Source of the DNA: Haematobia irritans
Lineage: Eukaryota > Arthropoda > Insecta > Diptera > Muscidae
DNA length: 64,000 bases
Reading direction: 5' to 3'
Assembly: GCF_050003625.1 (NCBI RefSeq)
Contig: NC_134397.1
Coordinates: 227,602,537-227,666,536 of the forward strand
The number at the start of each line of letters is the position of its first letter. The stretch's first letter is position 1. The notes beneath the pieces were generated by a model. It ran no database searches and had not been told where the DNA came from. It worked only from the letters and a program-made list of their open reading frames with translations. The position numbers and the translations under genes were made by a program. Shown one piece after another: positions 56,212 through 64,000 of the stretch.

Positions 56212-57391
56212 CAGTGTTGCCAGGTGATTTATGATTCTTCCCCCTAAATCTTAAGAAAAAACCCTAAATTGGTCTAGACTTTATTCAAAAACCCCCAAAA
56301 AATTTAAGAATGTAAATAGTTCAAAAAGGTGTCCCAAATTTCGTTAAAAAATCCTGCAGTGATACACTTTACAAATTAAATTTAACACAAATATATATAC
56401 TGAAAGAATTTTTTTTTTTCTGAGGAACAAGTAAATAAAAATCAGTAGATAACATCATGGGAGCCACCGTGGTGCAATGGTTAGCATGCCCGCCTTGCAT
56501 ACACAAGGTCGTGGGTTCGATTCCTGCTACGACCGAACACCAAAAAATTTTTCAGCGGTGGATTATCCCACCTCAGTAATGCTGGTGACATTTCTGAGGG
56601 TTTCAAAGCTTCTCTAAGTGGTTTCACTGGAATGTGGAACGCCGTTCGGACTCGGCTATAAAAAGGAGGTCCCTTGTCATTGAGCTTAACATGGAATCGG
56701 GCAGCACTCAGTGATAAGAGAGAAGTTCACCACAGTGGTATCACAATGGATTGAATAGTCTAAGTGAGCCTGATACATCGGGCTGCCACATAACCTAACC
56801 TAACCTAACCTAACCTAACCTAGATAACATCATTATACCACTTTTCACAAATTCGGGTTTATTTCTCTAAAATTTCGTTCCTGAGGAAAGTAATTTTTCT
56901 ATGGGTATAATAAAACAAAATGTATATCAATATAAAAAGCAGACAAAACAATATAATTCAATGTATAAATCTTTCAAATCAAATTAATTAAAACAACTGC
57001 TTATAAAGTATAAATAATAGGAATAAAAAATAAACACAAATTTAAGTTCAGTAAATATATACATTATTCGCCAAAATTGTAGGCGTGAAATTATGAGACC
57101 AATAATGTAATGTTACAATACCATTTCTTAATTTGTTTTTAATTGTATCAAATATTAAAAATTCCCCATCAACAGATACGTATTTAAGAACATGGATTTA
57201 CCCCCCTCATTTTTTTCAAAATTCATGCAAGAATTTTCCAAATTTTGTTGAGAATTTCTCCACTTTATAAGGTCTAAAATATTTTTTTACCCCCAAAAAT
57301 CCCCCAAATAAATGTTACCCCTAAAAATCCCCCTAAACGTGTAAAAAACACTTAAATTTGGGAGGGGAAAACCCCCAACCAGGCAACACTG
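56212..57391. mobile_element. hAT-like MITE hosting a SINE
   Basis: The ends CAGTGTTGCCAGGTG and CAACCAGGCAACACTG are inverted repeats of the classic hAT CAGTG type. They are flanked by GCTTCGGT (56204-56211) and ACTTCGGT (57392-57399), an 8-bp target duplication with one mismatch. Both ends are rich in CCCCC/GGGGG runs facing each other. There is no transposase. Its own length without the SINE is about 0.8 kb. Confidence 0.78.
56459..56820 (+). mobile_element. tRNA-derived SINE, copy 6 (full length, with target duplication)
   Basis: The head has A box TGGTGCAATGG and B box GGTTCGATTCC. The body includes GGAACGCCGTTCGGACTCGG and TATAAAAAGGAGGTCCC. The LINE-like end GAATAGTCTAAGTGAGCCTG...GGGCTGCCAC is followed by about six CCTAA units. 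A 13-bp direct repeat TAGATAACATCAT flanks it (56446-56458 and 56821-56833), proof of retroposition. It is the reference copy for the family here; total 362 bp. Confidence 0.95.
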
Positions 57392-58889
57392 ACTTCGGTC
57401 GAACCAAACTCATTGCTGATACTAATTTTGTTTTTTTTTGTACCCTAAAGCACATAGTGGTCGGGGTGTGATAACCTTGATTTGCCAAAAAATGTGCCTA
57501 CCAGAAATATTGATTTTAGACCCCATAAAATCCCAGCAAAAAAGCGTCGCCAAAAAAGTAATGAAAATGTTATTTTTGGATCCGGAAGTGGTGCAAAATT
57601 GACGCAGAAGCGATGAATTTAACATGGGCTTGTCATAGGACGGAAGTCCTCCATTTCAACAGCCGTTGCACTGAATCAGATCAAATTTAGATATAGCTCC
57701 CATTTATATGTATCGCCCGATTTTGTCGTTAACTCGTTTTTAAAGGACTTTGATAGCATATGAAGAAAAAGGCTGAAAAACGAATAGTTAAAATTTGCTT
57801 CCTATCCTTACTTGTATTCTTCGCTTCTTTGGCTCGGAATCAATACCAAAATTGTTAAAGTAAAGACAAAATCTTTGGAACCGGGCATGCTTTTTTTTCA
57901 GTGTAGGATTGGTTTAGGGTGTGATATAGTCGGCCCCGCCCGACTTTCTACTTTACTTACTTGTTTTTTATATCAAAGTGATTAATACGAATGCGTTTGC
58001 AAATAAACATTTGTGTGTCTCCCACTTTTGTTTTTTATTATGACCAGATGTCTGCCTATCAGGCATCTTGTCTATCTTTTGGTACCCACTTACCCCAATA
58101 ATAGACAATCGAATAGACGGACGGACAGACAGAAAGACGGACTCTTGAACAAATTCAGTAACAACAACTGAATGGATTATATGCATTTGCCCATGGATTT
58201 ATGAGCGATTTGAATTTGAAAAAGAAAACGGCCGGCCAGCAACAATTTTCAAAATATATCTCAGCCAAGAAACAAGTTTAAATAGCTCAAAGTCGTTTAA
58301 AGTCAAATCGCAAAATAAATGAGCTATTTACGAGTGTATAAAACACAGGGACAGTAATGGAAAAAAGCTACCATAGTGTATTTAAATTTCAAAATAATTG
58401 AAGTACCTTAGTGCCAAATGTAGACGCGTACTCATACTCCTCCGACGCATATTGTCCACACGCATATGCCAATTTAAAAATTAAATTAAACAAAAAAAAA
58501 TCCAACTCGCCACACAAAAACAACATAAGATCGATAATGATTACAAAATAGTTTCACTTTCATTTCCAACGACAACTATGAGACGATGGCGACAATACTC
58601 AAGACCAAGAAAGACCTACATTGCAATGGGATATGGTTTTCAACAGATACATGGACAGCAAATACAAAATAAAAATAAATAAAAAATGATACAATTTTAC
58701 GTACTTTCAAAACGTTTTATTGTCTTCACAAATAAAAACCATGTTCAATTTTTAAGCTGAACAATGAGTCTACAGAATTTTGATGACACTGAATTGTTTA
58801 TGAATTTCACAGACATTATTAGAAAGAGTTTCTTGCCCATTCATTGGTACACTGTAACTCATAAAATATGAAACGAAATTATGAAACTA
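57392..58889. other. Spacer with family B DINE-like 5' end and a MITE piece
   Basis: 57905-57966 is the 5' end of family B inverted (ATAGTCGGCCCCGCCCGACT, TTACTTACTTG), and 57715-57905 is an inverted piece of MITE family 2. 58100-58145 is a GACGGACAGACAG microsatellite like the one before family B hairpins. The rest is AT-rich with no gene; open frames at 57422-57625 and 57968-58186 are within repeats. Confidence 0.5.
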
Positions 58890-59125
58890 CACCCAGAGAA
58901 GGAATATGATCACATCAAACATGTTTTAAGAGCAAAATGTTATTTTTGGGTGGTGACCATGTAAAATCATGTATCTGATGGAAATCATGTATCTGATTTC
59001 GGCAAGCAGGTTATATTTGACGAGAAAATAACATTTTAGTGACAAACATGTTACATGGTCACCATACAAAAATAACATTTTGCTCTTAAAATATGTTTGA
59101 GGTGATCATATTCCTTCTCTGCGTG
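58890..59125. mobile_element. 236-bp MITE with 59-bp inverted repeats
   Basis: CACCCAGAGAAGGAATATGA at the left is matched by the reverse complement at the right over about 59 bp with three mismatches. TA flanks both ends (58888-58889 and 59126-59127). The terminal CACGCAGAGAA motif is shared with the larger element at 61676-62826, so they may use the same transposase. Confidence 0.85.
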
Positions 59126-59474
59126 TAAGTTCACTACTTTGGTATCACAATGACTGAATAGTCACTATACCTAACCTAACCTAAGAACTGCCTTTCATGC
59201 AAAATTAAAATAAAAGTACAAATACCAGACCAGATTTCATTGAAGTCGAGGTTAGCTGATGTTTAAGTCGCTTATGCTTTATGTTGAGCACGCATAGCCT
59301 CAACATGTTTCAAATGTAAAATGTTATTTTTGGACGAGGAATATTTTTGGCCCAAAAATTTTGTTTTCTCACCACATAATAAAACATAATTTCCGAAAAA
59401 ATAAAATGGTTGCGACAAACAAGTTACATGTTCCCCAACTAAAAATATCATATTCATATTCGTTTTCTAGGTGT
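59126..59474. other. SINE/LINE tail remnant and MITE-like spacer
   Basis: 59130-59185 is a SINE/LINE tail remnant with CCTAACCTAACCTAA. 59310-59474 has TTATTTTTGG and AACAAGTTACATG phrases shared with the neighbouring MITE. No gene is seen. Confidence 0.5.
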
Positions 59475-59482
59475 ATTCAGTC

Positions 59483-59991
59483 TAGAGGTGTGCACGTGAG
59501 TAATATTTTGTTCACGCTCACGCAAGCTCACGACGGAGAAATCTTATTCACGCACACTCACGCACGATATTTTTTGGTAAGACTCACGCTCACCCACGTT
59601 CACGAAAAGAAAATTTGTACTCACGCACGAAAGTCTTTAAAATGTCGTGACTCACGAAAAATAGCGTGACTCTCGAATAATTTTGTGAGTAATTAACCTA
59701 TTGAAACTGACTAAAAACATGAGTATGATTAAAATCGAGAGCGTTATGAAACTCTTAACATCTAGGATGTCACTAAAATTATAAATGAATTCAACTCGTA
59801 AGCATTTTATGTTCGTAGGCGGGATTATTTTCATCAGCGTGTTTTTCCGAAATTCGTTACTCACGCACACTCACGACGATATTATTTTCGTGACTCACGC
59901 TCACGCACGACATTTGATTGGTTAATCACGCTCAGGCACACTCACGCCGTTGCGTGAGTCACGACAATTTCGTGTCACGTGCACACCTCTA
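59483..59991. mobile_element. hAT-like MITE with CTCACG subrepeats
   Basis: A 17-bp perfect TIR, TAGAGGTGTGCACGTGA, lies at 59483-59499 and inverted at 59975-59991. It is flanked by the exact 8-bp duplication ATTCAGTC (59475-59482 and 59992-59999). Both facts, and a TIR start of TAGAG, fit the hAT superfamily. The arms contain many CACGCTCACGCA/CGTGAGTC subrepeats. It landed in a SINE/LINE tail (ATTCAGTCCATTGT follows). Open frames inside are repeat artefacts. Confidence 0.88.
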
Positions 59992-60022
59992 ATTCAGTCC
60001 ATTGTTATACCACATTAACTAA

Positions 60023-62909
60023 CAAGTATATATGGCCGTAAGTTCGGCCAGGCCGAATCTTATGTACCCTCCACCATGGATAGCGTAGAAACTTCTACGA
60101 AAGACTGTCCTCCAGAAACGAATTACTTGGGTTGTGGTATCTTAAATCGTTTTCTAAATTGTGAGTTAGTCCATACGTGGTATATATTAGACAAAAAAGG
60201 TATGTGTTGGTAAGTCTACAAATAATTACGAATCGATATGGACTTTTGCACGGTACGTAGGGAGCCAGAATTGAAATATGGGGATCGATTTATCTAAGGG
60301 CTATATATAACTATAGACCGATATGGACCTAGTTAGGCATGGTTGTTAACGGCCATATTCTAGCCCAATGTACCAAGAGGCTCCGAAACCAAATCTCGGG
60401 ATAGGTTTATATGGGGGCTATATATGATTATGGACCGATTTCGACCAATTTTTGCATGGTTGTTAAATATCATATACTACCACCACGTACAAATTTCATC
60501 CAGATCGAATGAATTTTGCTTCTCCAAAAGGCACCGGAGGTCAAATCTGGGGATCGGTTAATATGGGAGTTATATATAATTATGGACTGATATGAACCAA
60601 TTCCTGCATGGTTGTTGGATACCATATACTAACATCACGTACCAAATTTCAACCGAATCGAATGAATTTTGCTCTTCCAAGGGGCTCCTGAGGTCAAATC
60701 TGGGGATCAGTTTATATGGGGGCTATATATAATTATGGACCGAATTCGACCAATTTTTGCATGGGTGTTTGAGGCCATATACTAACACCACGTACCAAAT
60801 ATCAACTGAATCACATGAATCTTGGGCTTCCAAGAGGCTCCGGAGGTCAAATCTGGTGATCGGTTTATATGGGGGCTATATATAATTATGCACCGATGTG
60901 GACCAATTTTTGCATGGTTGTTAGAGACCATATACTAACACCATGTACCAAATTTCAGCTGGATCGGATGAAAGTTGCTTCTCTTAGAGGCTCCGAAAGC
61001 CAAATCGGGGGATCGGTTTATATGGGGGCTATATATAATTATTGACCGATGTGGATCAATTTTTGTATAGTGTTAGAGACCATATACTAACACCATGTAC
61101 CAAATTTCAGCCGGATCGGATGAAATTTTCTTCTCTTAGAGGCTCCGCAAGCCAAATCTGGGGATCGGTTTATATGGGGGCTATATATAATTATGGACCG
61201 ATGTGGACCAATTTTTGCATGGTTATTAAAGTTCATATACTATATCCATGTACCAAATTTCAGCCGGATCGGATGAAATTTGCTTCTCTTAGAGGCTCCG
61301 AAAGCCAAATAGGGGGATCGGTTTATATGGGGGCTATATATAATTATTGACTGATGTGGACCAATTTTTGCATGGTTGTTAGAGCCCATATACTAACACC
61401 ATGTACCATATTTCAGCCAGATCGGATAAAATTTGCTTCTCTTAGAGGGTCTGCAAGCCAAATTTGGGGGTCCGTTTATATGGGGGCTATACGTAAAAGT
61501 GGACCGATATGACCCATTTGCAATACCATCCGACCTACATCAATAACAACTACTTGTGCCGAGTTTCAATTCAATAGCTTGTTTCGTTCGGAAGATTTCA
61601 ACAGACGGACGGACGGACGGACATGCTCAGATCGACTCAGAATTTCACCACGACCCAGAATATATATACTTTATACACGCAGAGAAGAAACATGATTGCC
61701 ACAATCATATTCGAAGAGCAAAATAATATGATAGCAGCTATTTTTGCGGCGACCATGTAACATTTTAACCTGCAACCATGTTGGCTCAGTGAACATGGTT
61801 CTAAGAAAAATACAATTGTCCTCATCTAAAATGTTATTATATTGATAAAAAGAATTTTGTTTCCATTAAAATACAATGGTCACGATTTAAAATGTTTTGG
61901 TATTCATTCAAAATGTTTTTCTTCCAGTTAAAAGAACATGGTCACAACCTAAAATGTTTTGATCTTTATGAAAAAACTTTTTTCGTCGTCGAAAAAAGGA
62001 CGCCACTTGAGAAAAGAAAACACAAAATCAACTTTATTTATTTGTTTTTATTTATTTATAAACTAATTCATTGTTTATTTGTATTTATAATGTCGTGCAA
62101 GCAAACTTCACATATTTTTACACACTCTAGTTTGGTTCAATTTCAACAATAAGTAATCATTCCATATTTACTTCGTGCCCATCAAATGTACAAACGCAGA
62201 CATCATGTAACTGCAAATAAAAATAAATTATACCATATATCAAAATGCAGAACAAAAACCAGGTATATTTTTTTCAATTACACTTTCCTTTTTTGTATTC
62301 ACATAAAACCATGTGCCATTTCTGAATAAATAAATTAACACAAAACACAATAATTCCGTATTCTCCGTCCATTCCAAGAAACAATCAACACACGACTGAC
62401 GCGCAAAATGAAAATCGTGTGTACCTGCTCAATGTTTTTAGAAAATTCTTGTCGCTGCAAAAAAATTAAAAAATTAAATGGTCACGAAAACAATGTACAT
62501 GGTCTTTATGGCCATGTAATGGTTGTAGACATGTCTATACGTAAACTATAAAAATATTTTTTTCTCTGCAAAAAAGTCAAAAAATTGAATGGTCAGATAC
62601 ATGATTTTCCTGACCATATAATGGTCTCAAATTCTATCATTTAAATAATAGAACATGTTTGCGGCATTTGAGAACCATTTAAATGCTTATTACCAACATA
62701 TATTTTTCTCCGCTCGAAAATTATTTTTACAAAGACAAAATACATGGTTTTCGCGACAATTACATACTCTAAATAAGCATTAAATGGATGCGGCAACCAT
62801 GCCCAAACATGTTTTTTCTGTGCGTGTAGGGTCTTAGAGCAATATTTCGATGCGTTACAAACGTAATGACATTTTTATACCCTCCACCATCCTATGGTGG
62901 AGGGTATAA
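60023..62909 (+). mobile_element. DINE-like element family A, copy 10, interrupted by a TIR element
   Basis: It runs from the 5' end CAAGTATATATGGCCGTAAG, through about eight 153-bp units and the 3' constant block (to 61675). It is then split by a 1.15-kb TIR element and resumes at 62829 (GGGTCTTAGAGCAATATTTC). The 3' end is a 19-bp perfect hairpin (TTTTTATACCCTCCACCAT and its complement around CCT) at 62873-62913. Confidence 0.82.
61676..62826. mobile_element. TIR element (CACGCAGAGAAGAAACATG) inside the DINE-like copy
   Basis: The left end CACGCAGAGAAGAAACATG and right end CATGTTTTTTCTGTGCGTG are inverted repeats matching at 17 of 19 positions. TA flanks both sides (61674-61675 and 62827-62828). 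The host sequence is continuous across it. The 1151-bp interior is AT-rich with many ACATGGTCAC-like phrases and no transposase, so it is non-autonomous. The open frame at 61892-62152 has no coding features. Confidence 0.82.
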
Positions 62910-62911
62910 AA

Positions 62912-63020
62912 ATAACTATTACATATAGGCACTTCTAGTTTTTATCGCTGAACCCACCCGATTATTTTCTTCAGGCTGCTTAGTCAACATTTTCCAGGTC
63001 CGCCAGTTTTCTCCGATGAG
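62912..63020 (-). mobile_element. LINE 3' fragment (same family as 38514-39295)
   Basis: CTATTACATATAGGCACTTC and TTTTCCAGGTCCGCCAGT match the 3' UTR and end of the coding region of the LINE in mariner copy 3. It is decayed, with no open frame. Confidence 0.65.
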
Positions 63021-63059
63021 AAGTTATTCCAAATTGAGCAGTTTATGAACAACCAAATT

Positions 63060-63390
63060 AATAGGGTTTACTTGCCAAAGAGGTCAGCTGAAATTGTACA
63101 ATAGTGTGGGCCGCCGTAACATCCCATGGTCTCTTCTTGTTCAAATTCATCGCCCGTGGATCAAAATAAAAGCTGAATATTATCAGGAAGATGTCCTAAA
63201 GACAGTGTTGAAGTTCTGGGCTGACAAGCCGTGGACATTCCAACAGGACTCAGCTCCATTGCACTCAGCACGCGCCAACCAAGAAAGGTAAAAATGAGGT
63301 TCATGTCTTCATATCTACCGCAAAAATGCCACCAAAATCTCCGGATCTCAATCCGTTAGATATTCGCCCCGGGGCATTTTAGAGAGTAAG
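63060..63390 (+). pseudogene. Tc1/mariner-type transposase fragment, third lineage
   Basis: 63094-63291 reads KIKAEYYQEDVLKTVLKFWA followed by PWTFQQDSAPLHSARANQER. This is the region around the second catalytic aspartate of a Tc1/mariner transposase. Past a stop and shifts, SPDLNPLDI is still readable near 63340-63365, giving the third acidic position. The sequence differs clearly from both the DD34D and DD41D elements in this window. No ends or TIRs are recognised, so this is an isolated relic. Confidence 0.75.
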
Positions 63391-63394
63391 CTTG

Positions 63395-63500
63395 CGAAAT
63401 TTTGCGAAAATTTTATTTCTACTAACAATTTTGTGAAAATTTAATTTCTATAAAACATATTTTTTCAAAATTTTGTCAGAATTTTATTTTTATAGAAAAT
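63395..63500. repeat. 30-bp minisatellite remnant
   Basis: Three to four diverged units (AAAATTTTATTTCTA phrases) directly follow the transposase relic. Confidence 0.6.
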
Positions 63501-63615
63501 TTGCAAGGAGGAATATTTTGCAGAATCTACATACCAAAATGTCAAGAATTCTATCAATCAACCGAACAGTAAAAAATCTACCATTTTTGGTAAAATTCTA
63601 CCAACTGTGGCAACA

Positions 63616-63667
63616 AGGTTAGGTATAGTGGCATTTCAGGCTCACTTTGACTATTCAGTCCATTGTG
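63616..63667 (-). mobile_element. SINE/LINE tail fragment
   Basis: AGGTTAGGTATAGTGGCATT followed by CACTTTGACTATTCAGTCCA is the inverted common tail, cut off next to the following SINE. Confidence 0.7.
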
Positions 63668-63670
63668 TTT

Positions 63671-64000
63671 AGGTTAGGTTAGGTTATGTGGCAGCCCGAT
63701 GTATCAGGCTCACTAAGACTATTCAGTCCATTGTGATACCACAGTGGTGAACTTCTCTCTTATCACTGAGTGCTGCCCGATTCCATGTTAACCTCAATGA
63801 CAAGGGACCTCCTTTTTATAGCCGAGTCCAAACGGCGTTCCACATTCCAGTGAAACCACTTAGAGAAGCTTTGAAACCCTCAGAAATGTCACCAGCATAA
63901 CTGAGGTGGGATAATCCACCGCTGAGAAACTTTTTGGTGTTCGGTCGTAGCAGGAATCGAACCCACGACCTTGTGTATGCAAGGCGGGCATGCTAACCAT
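63671..64000 (-). mobile_element. tRNA-derived SINE, copy 7 (runs off the window)
   Basis: The minus strand has the tail, body and most of the tRNA-like head, with the B box present. The A box begins at the last bases (ATGGTTAGCATGC). Only the first 20 bp or so are outside the window. It is very similar to 56459-56820. Confidence 0.9.

Noticed and set aside
56459..56535. tRNA gene candidate
   Set aside because: A and B boxes are present, but the arms do not form a proper cloverleaf and the same head starts every SINE copy.
56790..56820. Telomeric repeat block
   Set aside because: The short CCTAA run is the tail of a retroposed SINE inside a target duplication and not a telomere.
59361..59669. 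Open frame with repeated T-H-A-R/T-H-A-H peptides
   Set aside because: It is generated by CTCACG subrepeats of the hAT-like MITE.

Overview
The window reads as repeat-saturated nuclear DNA of a higher fly. It is strongly AT-rich, its genes are small and split by short GT-AG introns, and it has no bacterial-style operons. Three damaged mariner copies closely resemble, from memory, the Himar1/irritans-type element first described from the horn fly Haematobia irritans. That points to a muscid (Haematobia/Stomoxys-like) host, but mariners move between species, so this is suggestive only.

Layout. 1-3956: Ty3/gypsy-type retrotransposon (Gag end, degraded protease, RT/RNase H/integrase), followed by an untranslated 3' region. 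5.3-21 kb: copies in both orientations of a DINE/Helentron-like non-autonomous element with a central 153-bp tandem repeat, mixed with TIR elements, tRNA-derived SINEs and an irritans-type mariner (17771-19061). 21.6-31.5 kb: three paralogous two-exon genes for small secreted Kazal-like proteins (21669-22002, 24082-24424, 31158-31487, all minus strand). Between them lies a three-level nest: a mariner holding a second DINE-like family, which holds a DD41D mariner. 32.5-37 kb: diverged 153-bp repeats, a SINE and MITEs. 37.2-39.3 kb: a third irritans-type mariner split by a 5'-truncated RNase H-bearing LINE with a 12-bp target duplication. 40.8-46 kb: a nearly complete two-ORF CR1/Jockey-group LINE (minus) inserted in a 30-bp minisatellite. 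46-50 kb: MITEs and tRNA-like SINE heads. 50.6-52.5 kb (minus): the 3' end of an unidentified split gene preceded by several exon-like modules. 53.7-63 kb: more DINE-like copies, two hAT-like MITEs (one hosting a full-length SINE with a 13-bp target duplication), a 236-bp MITE with 59-bp TIRs, and a 1.15-kb TIR element inside a DINE-like copy. 63-64 kb: a fragment of a third Tc1/mariner lineage and a SINE running off the end.

How the parts relate. The best host genes are the three Kazal-like genes and possibly the split gene at 50.6 kb; nearly everything else is mobile DNA. The SINE family and the RNase H LINE share about 65 bp of 3' end plus the same (CCTAA)n tail, so the LINE probably mobilises the SINE. 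Three separate DINE-like families keep the same exact 153-bp (51-codon) period, which creates long spurious reading frames on both strands.
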